In this document: in pieces, positions 41,826 to 50,193 of the stretch
How positions within the stretch are numbered: position 1 is the first letter of the stretch
Layout: each line of letters opens with the position of its first letter
Assembly: GCF_036924595.1 (NCBI RefSeq)
Contig: NZ_JAZHRV010000001.1
Coordinates: 3,224,001-3,288,000, forward strand
Reading direction: 5' to 3'
DNA length: 64,000 nt
From: Bradyrhizobium algeriense
Lineage (GTDB): Bacteria; Pseudomonadota; Alphaproteobacteria; Rhizobiales; Xanthobacteraceae
Position numbers and translations under genes: made by a program
The notes under the pieces: generated by a model
What the model was told of the DNA's origin: nothing
The model's database searches: none
The model's input: only the letters and a program-made list of their open reading frames with translations

Positions 41826-42955
41826 CGCGGCGGTATATCGCCCTTCGCCCAGCCTGCGCGCGTGCGTTCGCGGAAGTCAGCAAAAATTCCCTGTGAAATC
41901 GCTTCGCGCATGCCCCGCATCAGGTGCTGGTAATACGCCACGTTGATTTCCGACAGCAGCATGGCGCCGAGTGTTTCTCCCGACCTGACCAGATGATGCA
42001 GATAGGCGCGGGAATAGTCTCGCGTCGCCGGCCATTCGCTTTCCTCATCGAGCGGCCGCGGATCGTCGGCGTGGCGGGCGTTGCGCAGATTGATCTGGCC
42101 GAAGCGGGTGAACGCCATGCCGTGACGGCCGTTGCGGGTCGGCATCACGCAGTCGAACATGTCGATGCCGCGCGCCACCGCCTCCAGCAAATCCTCGGGC
42201 GTGCCGACACCCATCAGATAACGCGGGCAATCCACAGGAAGCGCCGGCGCGGTTTCATCGATCATCGCAAGCATCACGGCCTGCGGCTCGCCGACCGCAA
42301 GTCCGCCGATCGCGTAGCCGTGGAAACCGATCTTGACCAGTTCGCGCGCGCTGATATGGCGCATCTCGGGGATGTCGCCGCCCTGCACGATGCCGAACAG
42401 CATGTAACCATCTGGCGCGGTCTCGAAGGCGCGCTTGCTGCGCTCGGCCCAGCGCAACGACAGCCGCATCGCGCGTTCGATGTCGTCGCGCGTAGCCGGC
42501 AGCCGCACGCACTCGTCCATCTGCATGGCGATGTCCGCGCCGAGCAGCCGCTGCACCTCGATCGACCGTTCCGGTGACAGTTCGACCTTGGCGCCGTCAA
42601 TATGCGAACGGAAGGTCACGGCCTTCTCGCTCACCTTGCGCAGGTCCGACAGCGACATCACCTGGAAGCCGCCGGAGTCCGTCAGCATCGGCCCGTTCCA
42701 GCCGGTGAAGGCTTGCAGACCGCCGAGCGCGGCGATCCGCTCGGCGCCCGGCCGCAGCATCAGGTGATAGGTATTGCCGAGCACGATATCGGTGCCGGCA
42801 TCGCGCACCTCGCGCCAGTGCAGGCCCTTCATCGCACCTGCGGTGCCGACCGGCATGAAGGCAGGCGTCTGCACCACGCCATGCGGCGTGGTCAGGCGGC
42901 CGGTGCGTGCCGCACCATTGGTGGCGAGCAATTCGAAATGATTGGGAAGACTCAT
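41822..42955 (-). CDS. tgt: queuine tRNA-ribosyltransferase
   Basis: Exchanges guanine for preQ1 at position 34 of tRNAs with GUN anticodons. 377 residues. Family motifs: MTDSGGFQVMSL and the nucleophile-type Asp and zinc-site Cys/His near the C terminus (FDCVMPTRNGRHG and the later NIAY-like segment). ATG 42955 fits the N terminus. queA, the next step of the queuosine pathway, lies about 7 kb away on the same strand, with an accessory block in between. Confidence 0.95.
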   Translation of the reverse strand: MSLPNHFELLATNGAARTGRLTTPHGVVQTPAFMPVGTAGAMKGLHWREVRDAGTDIVLGNTYHLMLRPGAERIAALGGLQAFTGWNGPMLTDSGGFQVMSLSDLRKVSEKAVTFRSHIDGAKVELSPERSIEVQRLLGADIAMQMDECVRLPATRDDIERAMRLSLRWAERSKRAFETAPDGYMLFGIVQGGDIPEMRHISARELVKIGFHGYAIGGLAVGEPQAVMLAMIDETAPALPVDCPRYLMGVGTPEDLLEAVARGIDMFDCVMPTRNGRHGMAFTRFGQINLRNARHADDPRPLDEESEWPATRDYSRAYLHHLVRSGETLGAMLLSEINVAYYQHLMRGMREAISQGIFADFRERTRAGWAKGDIPPR

Positions 42956-43272
42956 GGCGCTGCTTATTGCGTGCCGAGAACGGCCAATCAACCGCCTGGT
43001 GGATGAAATGTGACGCTTGGTGCCCAACACGGAAGCACTCGGGCTCCCTTGCTATTGAATAAAACTCGGCACTTTGGCTCAGTTGTTGCGGCGCGATATT
43101 ACGGTAGCTATTGGGAGGAAAGCGGACGTCGCGCGGATACCCCATTTCAGTAGCGATTGACCGAGGGCGGTCATCAGCCGCCGTATTCGGGAACGAGGTT
43201 GATATAGATCAACACTTGATCATGTCCATCGGCGCAGTCATTCCATCACTGATATCATATGGAGACGCGCAA

Positions 43273-43623
43273 ATGAGTAAGCTTGTTTCGGTAGGACTGA
43301 TCGCCGCGGCCATGTTCGCTAGTCCAGCCATGGCGGCGTGGTACGACAAAAACGGCGCAGTTATCCATCCCTCCCGCGTCGTTCACTGCATCCGGGCTCC
43401 AGACGTTGGCCAGTTTGCCGGAGGTTCGTGGAATAATCCTCCCTGCGAACCGGCAACCCGGGGCTCAGGCACCAGGGCGGCGTGGTACGACAAAAACCGC
43501 GCAGTCGTCCATCCCTCCCGCATCGTTCATTGCATCCGGGCTCCAGACGCTGGCCAGTTTGCCGGTGGTTCGTGGAATAATCCTCCCTGCGAACCGGCAA
43601 CCTGGCGCGCAAGCGCCAGGTAA
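43273..43623 (+). CDS. secreted protein with two tandem 48-residue repeats
   Basis: 116 residues: signal peptide ([18 protein letters not shown]), then two almost identical units of the form [42 protein letters not shown]. The repeat period is 144 bp (48 codons). Each unit carries two Cys. The near identity at DNA level suggests a recent duplication. Upstream region ends with AATGGAGACGCGCAA and ATG 43273. Function unknown; an envelope or secreted Cys-rich role is likely. Confidence 0.75.
   Translation: MSKLVSVGLIAAAMFASPAMAAWYDKNGAVIHPSRVVHCIRAPDVGQFAGGSWNNPPCEPATRGSGTRAAWYDKNRAVVHPSRIVHCIRAPDAGQFAGGSWNNPPCEPATWRASAR
43333..43606 (+). repeat. tandem direct repeat inside the secreted gene (period 144 bp)
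   Basis: Copies of about 126 bp start at 43333 and 43477, differing at only a few positions. Confidence 0.85.
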
Positions 43624-44186
43624 CACTAAAAAGCGCGTATGGGTGGGCGAAAAGCCCGGTCTGTCCGGCGCTGCCTTTTCGACCTCTACACCGACCCGCG
43701 CAAAGAAAGTGGCTGCCAACATTCCCTGCGAAGGGAATGTTCAATGTCAGGACGATTCGCTGACGTTGTACGCCGGCGCCAAATCGCCGGGCGTAGACAG
43801 GGAGAGCAACTGGCTACTCGCGAGTGGCCAGTTCTCGCTTTACATTCGCGCCTACTGGGCGGGATTCCCATCCTCGACGGTCAGTGGAGACCGCCTACGG
43901 CGTGCGTGACGTGGTTCCGAGATGCGAACGAGGACGATATATCGAACGTCGGTTGTTGGCACATAGCGTCAGTTAGTGCGATGCAGTGATATGTGAAACG
44001 GACTCCTGACCAACGGTTGGGATCCGACGATCCAAGCTAAGGTGACGTTCACGTTTGATCGATTTCGCGTGTGGGCGTCGGCACCCAAGCGTCAGATTCA
44101 TCCACCAGTGCGCGCTCCAGAGCAGCCCGTGTCCCACGCCGGACACCATTGAGCCGCCCAGAGCGCCCTTCGCCTCTTGTCAAACA
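43624..44186. other. gap before the patatin gene
   Basis: About 560 bp with no convincing gene. A perfect-looking inverted repeat AACATTCCCT / AGGGAATGTT lies at about 43718-43741. Short frames in several directions lack ribosome-binding sites or domain features. Confidence 0.5.
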
Positions 44187-44206
44187 AAACGATACCGTAT
44201 AGTTTT
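44178..44206 (+). promoter_or_regulatory. predicted promoter of the patatin gene
   Basis: TTGTCA (44178-44183), 17-bp spacer, TAGTTT (44201-44206). The palindrome at 44187-44207 covers spacer and -10 region, a typical position for a repressor site. Confidence 0.55.
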
Positions 44207-44207
44207 A
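44187..44207. promoter_or_regulatory. TetR-type operator, copy 1
   Basis: A 21-bp palindrome with arms AAAACGATAC and GTATAGTTTT around a central C. Nearly identical to the site at 46391-46411. Both lie over predicted promoters of genes that flank the TetR gene at 45590. Confidence 0.7.
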
Positions 44208-44280
44208 TGAACCGGGCACGAAACGCCGCTGGCGATGAGGCCGGCGGCGGCAAGTGCGTGTGTATGGTGACTGGCGGCGA

Positions 44281-45459
44281 ATGCCCTCCCTCTCTTTCCT
44301 GACTGGATCAATCCTCTCCGACCGCCGGATCAGGAGGACAGGCTCACGCCTGCTCCGGTCAGCCATCTTGCTCTGCAGCCTCGCGCTGGCTGCCTGCACA
44401 TCCCTGCCGCGGACGCCCTACAGCGCTGCGGATGCGTCCGGCTCCCGCGTGCTCGATATCGACGGCCTGCGGCGCTACGCCGACGAACCCGTCACAAAAT
44501 TCCGTTTCGAGAAGGACGACCGCTCCTCAACCATGACCTATCTTGCGCTCTCCGGCGGCGGCGCCGATGGCGCCTATGGCGTGGGCGTGTTGAACGGCTG
44601 GACCGCGGCCGGCACCCGCCCGACCTTCTCGGTCGTCTCAGGCGTGAGCACCGGCGGCCTGATTGCGCCTTTTGCGTTTCTCGGCTCCCAATACGACGAC
44701 ACGCTGAAGGAGGTCTACACCAGCGGCATAGCTTCCAGCCTGCTCGATGATCCCAGCATCATCCGCGTGCTCTTCGGATCCGGCCTGTTCGGCAATAAGC
44801 GACTGCGCGAACTGGTGGCCCGCTATGTCGGGCCGGAGATCCTGGCCGCCGTTGCACGCGAAAATGCCAAGGGCCGAAAACTGCTCGTGGTGACGACCGA
44901 TCTCGACACCCAGCGCACGGTCGTTTGGGACATGGGGAAGATCGCCGCGATCGGTTCGCCCGAGGCGCTGCGCCTGTTTCGCGACGTGATGGCGGCCTCC
45001 GCCAGCATTCCCCTGGTTTTCCCGCCCATCCTGATCGAAGCCGAGGGCCAGGGCCGGCGCTTCGAGGAGATGCATGTCGATGGCGGCGTGACCGCTCCAG
45101 TCCTGACGCTGCCGGATGCCCTGCTCTTCCAGGGCCGCCTGCCCGGAAACAGCCGGATGAATATCTACATCCTCGTCAACAAGAAGCTGGAACGAACGTT
45201 CGAGCTCGTGTCCAACAGCACGCTCGATGTCGCTTCACGCAGCCTGTCGTCGATCACCCAGTCCCAGACGCGCTCGGTGATCTTCTCGACCTACGATTTC
45301 GCCAAGCGCAATCGGTGGGGCTTCCATCTGTCCTACATTGAGCGCGACTATCCCGCATCGCGCTCAGAAGGGTTCGACACCGCCTATATGCGCGCGCTTT
45401 ATCAGCATGGCTATGAGAAGGCTGCGTCGGGCCGGGCCTGGACCTCGACGCTTCCGTGA
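44281..45459 (+). CDS. patatin-like phospholipase lipoprotein
   Basis: 392 residues. A lipoprotein signal ends in LALAAC with Cys39 as the lipid site. The patatin domain follows, with oxyanion loop SGGGADGAYG, nucleophile elbow GVSTGG (Ser catalytic) and the Asp in VDGG. Such enzymes release fatty acids from lipids; an outer-membrane or periplasmic location is expected. ATG 44281 preferred to GTG 44254. The gene has an operator in its promoter matching that of the PepSY gene, so it should be repressed by the local TetR protein. Confidence 0.88.
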   Translation: MPSLSFLTGSILSDRRIRRTGSRLLRSAILLCSLALAACTSLPRTPYSAADASGSRVLDIDGLRRYADEPVTKFRFEKDDRSSTMTYLALSGGGADGAYGVGVLNGWTAAGTRPTFSVVSGVSTGGLIAPFAFLGSQYDDTLKEVYTSGIASSLLDDPSIIRVLFGSGLFGNKRLRELVARYVGPEILAAVARENAKGRKLLVVTTDLDTQRTVVWDMGKIAAIGSPEALRLFRDVMAASASIPLVFPPILIEAEGQGRRFEEMHVDGGVTAPVLTLPDALLFQGRLPGNSRMNIYILVNKKLERTFELVSNSTLDVASRSLSSITQSQTRSVIFSTYDFAKRNRWGFHLSYIERDYPASRSEGFDTAYMRALYQHGYEKAASGRAWTSTLP

Positions 45460-45589
45460 GCCACGCAGGAGCGGAACGACGACTTTCCTGGACCGTTGAC
45501 GATATGGCCAATTCGGCCAGATTGGCGATGACGCCCCTCTTACTGCGCGTTATAGAGCAATGAGGAGTTTCACGACCGCGCAGGAATCA

Positions 45590-46330
45590 ATGGGCATGGG
45601 ATTGACTGCGACCAAAGCCAGACCGGCGAAACGAGACGTCCCGAAGTCGCGCGGCGGCCGGCCGACGAAGAGCGCCGCCGTCGAGCGCGATCAGCGGCTG
45701 ATCGACGTTGCCACCCGTCTTTTTTTGGACCGGGGCTACGACGCGACCTCGCTTGATGCGGTTGCGGAAGCAGCCCGGGTCAGCAAGCCCACCGTCTATT
45801 CGCGCTACGGCGACAAGCGCGGGCTTTTTGCGGAAGTGCTGAGGCGCGAGATTGCGCGCTGGCTTGCTCCGCTTGCTGAAGCGGCGGAGGCGCAGATCAC
45901 GCGTTCTTCGGACATTTCGGTCGAGCAGCGCCTGATAGAGGTCGGGCGCGAGATGCTGACGTTCACCTGCGGACCCGATGCCGTCGCGTTCAGCCGCATG
46001 ATGACGTCACAGGCCATCAACTTTCCCGACATTGCCAAACTTGGCAAAGAAGAAGGCTGGTTGAAGGCCGTTTCCACGACCGCGCGCTTCTTTGATCGTT
46101 TGGTCGCACAAGGCGCTATGGACGTCGAGGATACCGGCATCGCGGCCGAGGTTTTTCTCGACGTGGTCGTCGGTCACACGCACCGCATGGCGACGTTCGG
46201 AACGCCGCTGGAGATGAAGTCCGCCGAAAAACGCATGCGCTTGGCGATCAGGCTGTTCCTGGCCGGAGCGCTTGGGCCATCGAGCCGCGTTCAGTCCAAA
46301 GGAACCATCAGGCGGCGCCCTTCCCGCTGA
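45590..46330 (+). CDS. TetR/AcrR family regulator
   Basis: About 246 residues with a basic N terminus, an HTH (AVAEAARVSKPTVYSRYGDKRGLFAEVL, about 50-77) and a C-terminal ligand-binding helical domain. ATG 45590 is preceded by AGGA; ATG 45560 is also possible. It sits between two genes whose promoters carry matching 21-bp palindromes, so these are its likely targets (inference). Its own upstream region has no such site. The ligand is unknown, possibly a lipid or hydrophobic molecule. Confidence 0.85.
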   Translation: MGMGLTATKARPAKRDVPKSRGGRPTKSAAVERDQRLIDVATRLFLDRGYDATSLDAVAEAARVSKPTVYSRYGDKRGLFAEVLRREIARWLAPLAEAAEAQITRSSDISVEQRLIEVGREMLTFTCGPDAVAFSRMMTSQAINFPDIAKLGKEEGWLKAVSTTARFFDRLVAQGAMDVEDTGIAAEVFLDVVVGHTHRMATFGTPLEMKSAEKRMRLAIRLFLAGALGPSSRVQSKGTIRRRPSR

Positions 46331-46379
46331 CAATTCCGTGAGAACGGAGTTTCACGTGGGTTGCGGCATGGCGGCCTCG

Positions 46380-46408
46380 TTGACCAAAATAAAACGATAC
46401 GGTATGGT
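46380..46408 (+). promoter_or_regulatory. predicted promoter of the PepSY gene
   Basis: TTGACC (46380-46385), 17-bp spacer, TATGGT (46403-46408). The operator at 46391-46411 overlaps the spacer and -10 box. Confidence 0.55.
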
Positions 46409-46411
46409 TTT
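46391..46411. promoter_or_regulatory. TetR-type operator, copy 2
   Basis: A 21-bp palindrome with arms AAAACGATAC and GTATGGTTTT around a central G; it differs from the copy at 44187 by two bases. Confidence 0.7.
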
Positions 46412-46508
46412 GTTATAAGCGAAGTGCGGGTCCTGCTTTCCAGTCCCAGCGGGGCTCGCGCCGCTTCGATCGCCGCAAACGGCGGTACAGTCCCTTTTGC
46501 GACGCTCT

Positions 46509-46553
46509 GCGGCCGACCCGTATGCCTCCAAGGGGTCGGCCGCGCTTTCTTTC
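46509..46553 (+). terminator. terminator-like hairpin in the PepSY leader
   Basis: An 11-bp perfect stem GCGGCCGACCC (46509-46519) / GGGTCGGCCGC (46533-46543) is followed by CTTTCTTTC. It lies between the operator-controlled promoter and the start codon of the PepSY gene (46595), so it could end a short RNA or act as an attenuator. Confidence 0.6.
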
Positions 46554-46594
46554 GCGACGATCCGGCCCGTCCGCCGGCAGAGACAGGCTCAAGG

Positions 46595-47212
46595 ATGGAG
46601 ACTGCAAACATGGGTGCGCCCTGTTGGAGACAGTTGCTTGCAGCCGCCCTGGTGGCGGTCATCCTCCCTGCTCCGGTCTATGCTGTCGCGTCGTCGCGCG
46701 GCGAGCCGACCTCGCTCCGCAATGAGGCCGAGGAGAGCGCTGCATCCGGCCAGCAGGCGGTCAACCGGGAGCTTGAGCTCTTCCGTGGCTCGGCGATCTC
46801 GCTCAGCCAGGCGATGGCCATTGCCGAAGCCCTGCACGCCGGTGCGACGACCGCCGATGTCAGCTTCGACGGCGCATCGGATTCACCGGTTTACCGGGTA
46901 AAGACCCTTCACAACGACCGCATCTGGCACCACGCCGTCGACGCCACGACCGGCAAGATCGTCGGCGGCGAAGCCGCCCTGCCCCTGAAGGAGCTCGATG
47001 CCGAGGACCGCAGCAACCTCGTTGCACTCAGAACGATCCGGCACCGCCTGGCGGATGCCGTTCGCGTGGCCGAGCAGGCGGCGGCCGGCAAGGCCATCAG
47101 CGGCGGCCTGATCCGCGAACACAGCCGGCTGAATTTCGCGATTGTCGTCATGAGTGGCAGCGACCTGAAGGAGGTAATCCTCAAGCCTCCTGGCGCCGCA
47201 AGGCGGCGATGA
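46595..47212 (+). CDS. secreted PepSY-domain protein
   Basis: 205 residues from ATG 46595 (or ATG 46610). Signal peptide (LLAAALVAVILPAPVYAVAS), then a PepSY domain (SLSQAMAIAEALHAGATTADVSF...VYRVKT...AVDATTGKIV) and a second, less typical copy (RLADAVRVAEQAAAGKAISGG...FAIVVMSGSDLKEVIL). PepSY domains are thought to inhibit or modulate peptidases and other secreted enzymes. Operator 2 and hairpin lie in its long leader. It is likely co-regulated with the patatin gene through TetR. Confidence 0.75.
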   Translation: METANMGAPCWRQLLAAALVAVILPAPVYAVASSRGEPTSLRNEAEESAASGQQAVNRELELFRGSAISLSQAMAIAEALHAGATTADVSFDGASDSPVYRVKTLHNDRIWHHAVDATTGKIVGGEAALPLKELDAEDRSNLVALRTIRHRLADAVRVAEQAAAGKAISGGLIREHSRLNFAIVVMSGSDLKEVILKPPGAARRR

Positions 47213-47295
47213 CGGGGCTCGTCTAACCCCGTTGCAGCCCGGATAGGGCCAAAACCCGTTGACGGCGGCGCTTGTCTGCCGCATAAGTCCGCGCC

Positions 47296-47367
47296 ATGAC
47301 GACTTCGACCAAAGCGACCGCGAAAACCAAAGCACCCTCCGGGGGCTCGGGAGCCGTGCGCGCGTAG
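47296..47367 (+). CDS. possible 23-aa peptide, asd leader region
   Basis: ATG 47296 opens a 24-codon frame rich in Thr, Lys and Ala (starts MTTSTKATAKTKAPS), ending TAG 47367. A terminator follows at 47393-47424, before asd. It might be a leader or a short remnant of a longer gene. Evidence is weak. Confidence 0.3.
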   Translation: MTTSTKATAKTKAPSGGSGAVRA

Positions 47368-47392
47368 TCGAACGATCGCATTATCTGAACCG

Positions 47393-47424
47393 AAGCCCCG
47401 CCTGAAAAGGACCGGGGCTTTTTT
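47393..47424 (+). terminator. intrinsic terminator before asd
   Basis: AAGCCCCG / CGGGGCTT with a 12-nt loop and TTTTTT. It may separate the upstream unit from asd, or regulate asd if transcription comes from upstream. Confidence 0.75.
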
Positions 47425-47466
47425 ATTGCCCGCAAGCCATGATGCTCAACCAAAGAGGATAGACCC

Positions 47467-48492
47467 GTGAGCCACCAACCCGTTGTAGCCATTGCCGGTG
47501 TAACCGGCGCGGTCGGCGCCGAATTCATCGCCACCATGGACAGGCGCGCCTTCCCGGTCCGCAAGCTCAAGGCGCTGGCCAGCGCCCGCTCGGCGGGCAA
47601 AACCATCGACTTCCGCGGTGAGAGAATCGTGATCGAGGAGCTCACCGAAAAGTCGTTCGAAGGCGTCGATATCGCGCTGTTCTCGGCCGGCGGGGGCATT
47701 TCGCGCAAGTTCGCCCCCGCAGCGGTGAAGGCCGGCGCCGTCGTGGTAGACAACTCCTCGGCCTTCCGGATGGATCCGAACGTGCCGCTGGTGATCCCCG
47801 AGATCAACGCGGGCCGTATCCGCGAGCACAAGGGCATCATCGCCGTTCCGAACTGTTCAGCGATCACGGCGCTGGTGCCGCTGTGGCCGATCCACAAGCA
47901 AAACCGCATCAAGCGCATGATCGTGTCGACCTATCAGGCGGCGAGCGGCGCCGGTGCGGCGGCGATGGAAGAGCTCGTGGAATCGACGCGCGCCTATCTC
48001 GACGGCCGGCCGTTCACGCCCAAGGTCATCCCGCTTCCCTACGCGTTCAACGTCTTCAGCCACAACACCGAAGTCGATCCCGAGACCGGCTACAACGGCG
48101 AAGAAACCAAGGTGATCAAGGAGACCCGCAAGATCTTCGAGGACGAGCAGATCGCCATCGGCGTCACCTGCGTCCGCGTCCCGGTGCTGCGCGCCCATTG
48201 CGAAGCGATCACCTTCGAATGCGAAAGGCCTATCACCGAGCATGACGTGCGCGCGATCCTGGCCAGCGCACCGGGCGTCAAGATCGTCGACGACCGCGCC
48301 AGGAACTACTTCCCGATGCCGATCGATGCGTCAGGACAGGACGACGTCCTGGTCGGCCGTATCCGTCGGGATCTCAGCGATGCTAGCGGCCACTCAATCT
48401 CGATGTTCGTGTCGGCCGACCAACTCCTGAAGGGCGCGGCGCTCAACGCGATCCAGATCGCGGAGCTGCTGCCGCAACGCGCGATGGCGTGA
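47467..48492 (+). CDS. asd: aspartate-semialdehyde dehydrogenase
   Basis: Reduces aspartyl-phosphate to aspartate semialdehyde for lysine/DAP, threonine and methionine synthesis. 341 residues. NADP-binding AGVTGAVG at 10-17, catalytic Cys130 in AVPNCS, VSTYQAASGAG. Start is GTG 47467 with an AGAGGA site. After the Cys, ITALVPLW is less usual than the common family I/V-Q-M-V-V sequence, but the core looks intact. Confidence 0.95.
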   Translation: MSHQPVVAIAGVTGAVGAEFIATMDRRAFPVRKLKALASARSAGKTIDFRGERIVIEELTEKSFEGVDIALFSAGGGISRKFAPAAVKAGAVVVDNSSAFRMDPNVPLVIPEINAGRIREHKGIIAVPNCSAITALVPLWPIHKQNRIKRMIVSTYQAASGAGAAAMEELVESTRAYLDGRPFTPKVIPLPYAFNVFSHNTEVDPETGYNGEETKVIKETRKIFEDEQIAIGVTCVRVPVLRAHCEAITFECERPITEHDVRAILASAPGVKIVDDRARNYFPMPIDASGQDDVLVGRIRRDLSDASGHSISMFVSADQLLKGAALNAIQIAELLPQRAMA

Positions 48493-48505
48493 GGTTGAGG
48501 TGTGC

Positions 48506-48590
48506 AGGGTGGGCAAAGGCGCACTTCGCGCGGTGCCCACCATCGAGCGCTCGGCTCGCGATGGTGGGCACGCTTCGCTTTGCCCGCCCT
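48506..48590. repeat. REP-like nested palindrome
   Basis: Two perfect 13-bp inverted pairs are nested: GTGCCCACCATCG (48533-48545) / CGATGGTGGGCAC (48559-48571) inside imperfect outer arms AGGGTGGGCAAAG (48506-48518) / CTTTGCCCGCCCT (48578-48590). Such REP-like elements recur in Bradyrhizobium. It sits between the ends of two convergent genes. Confidence 0.85.
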
Positions 48591-48597
48591 ACCGAAC

Positions 48598-49899
48598 CTA
48601 TGCGCCCGTCACGCGCCAGATCACGTTGCCGACATCATCAGCCACCAGCAGCGAGCCGTCGGGGCCGAGCGTGACGCCGACCGGTCGTCCGTAGGAGACC
48701 TTCTCGTCGGGTGCGAGAAACCCGGTCAAAATATCCCGCGGCGGACCGGACGGGCGTCCGTTCTCGAACGGCACGAAAACGACGGCGTAGCCGCTCAGCG
48801 TGCTGCGATTCCAGGAGCCGTGCTGGCCGATCACCATGCCGTCCGGAAAACCGGGAAGCGTGCCTGATGGCATCCAGCACAGGCCGAGCGAAGCCGTGTG
48901 GCCGCCGAGTGCATAGTCCGGTTGGATCGCTTTCGCGACCATGGCCGGATCCTGCGGCACGCGGTCGTCCACCGTCTGTCCCCAGTAGCAATAGGGCCAG
49001 CCGTAGAAACCGCCGTCGCGCACTGACGTCAGATAGTCCGGCGGCGTCTCGTCGCCGAGGCCATCGCGCTCGTTGACGACGGTCCAGAGCACGCTTGTGT
49101 TGGGCTCCCATGCGAGGCCCACGGCGTTACGAAGGCCGCTGGCGAAGATACGGCTCGTGCCGCCAGCCAGATCGAGCTCATAGATCGCGGCGCGGCCTTC
49201 CTCCACTTCCATGCCGTTCTCGGCGATGTTGCTGAGCGAGCCGACGCCGGCATAGAGTTTCTTGCCGTCCGCGCTCGGCAGCAGGCTCCGCGTCCAGTGT
49301 CCGCTCGGCTTGAACGCCACGAGTTTGCGTCCCTCGGCGGTGATGCGGTCCGCGCCCGCCGCATACGGAAAGGCGACCACGCCATCGGTGTTGCCGACAT
49401 AGAAGGTGTCGCCGACCAGCGCCATGCCGAACGGCTGGCTCAGCCCTTCCATGAAAATTCCGCGTCCTTCGGCAACGCCGTCACCATCAGGATCGCGCAA
49501 CAAGGTGATGCGGTCGGCGCTGACGCCGAGCGCCGCGGCGCGCCGCATCGTCGCCTGCATCGCATAGTGGAACACGCTCCTGGGCGGTCCTGCAATCTGC
49601 GTCGATTCTGCGATGAGCACGTCGCCATTGGGCAGCACGTTGATCCAGCGCGGGTGGTCCAGATCTTTCGCAAACGCGTTGACCTTGAGCCCGGGTGCTG
49701 CCGTGGGCTTTTGCCCTTTGCTCCAGCCCTGGGCCGTCGGCATCTTGAGCGTCGGGATGGCGCCTTGCGGCTTCGCTGCCGGGATAGCCGGCGCGTTGCC
49801 CCAGGCCGGCGCAGGCGCAGATCCCTCCAGACGGCGCCACAGCAGCGCGACGGCGCCGATCAGCGCGACGATGCGCGCAAAAATACCCGACATGTTCAT
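48598..49899 (-). CDS. PQQ/sorbosone dehydrogenase-type secreted oxidoreductase
   Basis: 433 residues with an N-terminal membrane or signal segment (about 3-25) and a six-bladed beta-propeller domain of the glucose/sorbosone dehydrogenase family (repeated DG/GN patterns: LPNGDVLIAES, GDTFYVGNTDG, SVLWTVVNERDGLG, GQHGSWNRS, GPDGSLLVADD). Enzymes of this family oxidise sugars using PQQ in the periplasm. Substrate unknown. Located between tgt and queA with no operon partner. Confidence 0.85.
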   Translation of the reverse strand: MNMSGIFARIVALIGAVALLWRRLEGSAPAPAWGNAPAIPAAKPQGAIPTLKMPTAQGWSKGQKPTAAPGLKVNAFAKDLDHPRWINVLPNGDVLIAESTQIAGPPRSVFHYAMQATMRRAAALGVSADRITLLRDPDGDGVAEGRGIFMEGLSQPFGMALVGDTFYVGNTDGVVAFPYAAGADRITAEGRKLVAFKPSGHWTRSLLPSADGKKLYAGVGSLSNIAENGMEVEEGRAAIYELDLAGGTSRIFASGLRNAVGLAWEPNTSVLWTVVNERDGLGDETPPDYLTSVRDGGFYGWPYCYWGQTVDDRVPQDPAMVAKAIQPDYALGGHTASLGLCWMPSGTLPGFPDGMVIGQHGSWNRSTLSGYAVVFVPFENGRPSGPPRDILTGFLAPDEKVSYGRPVGVTLGPDGSLLVADDVGNVIWRVTGA

Positions 49900-50138
49900 G
49901 AAATTCTCCAGATGATCGCGCGCACCCTATCCGACGCCAGGAAGCGTTGGAACCTCATCGTCGGCGCGCAAACTTGCCGGCACCTATGCGTTTCGCGCGA
50001 AAGCAGCTGCGACCGCCGGACGCCCGCAGCGCAGATGAGTGAGAGACCGGTAGTACTACGATCTTGGCGACATCGACCGAATCGCAGAGACACAACCGTG
50101 GCGCTTCTTTGTCAGAGCGCTTCCTCCCTGAAAACTTT

Positions 50139-50165
50139 GCCCGCCCTCATTGGCGGGCTTTCTTT
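50139..50165 (+). terminator. intrinsic terminator
   Basis: GCCCGCC / GGCGGGC with a CTCATT loop, followed by TTTCTTT on the plus strand. It lies between the sorbosone dehydrogenase start and queA stop; no plus-strand gene ends here, so a short non-coding transcript is possible. Confidence 0.7.
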
Positions 50166-50193
50166 GAGAATGTGGGTGTAGCCCCGGCCCGCC

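Noticed and set aside
43333..43606. Possible CRISPR-like repeat
   Set aside because: Only two long, contiguous coding repeats; no spacers or cas genes anywhere in the window.
43639..43989. 116-codon frame after the repeat protein
   Set aside because: No ribosome-binding site, signal or domain; it overlaps an inverted repeat and looks like chance.
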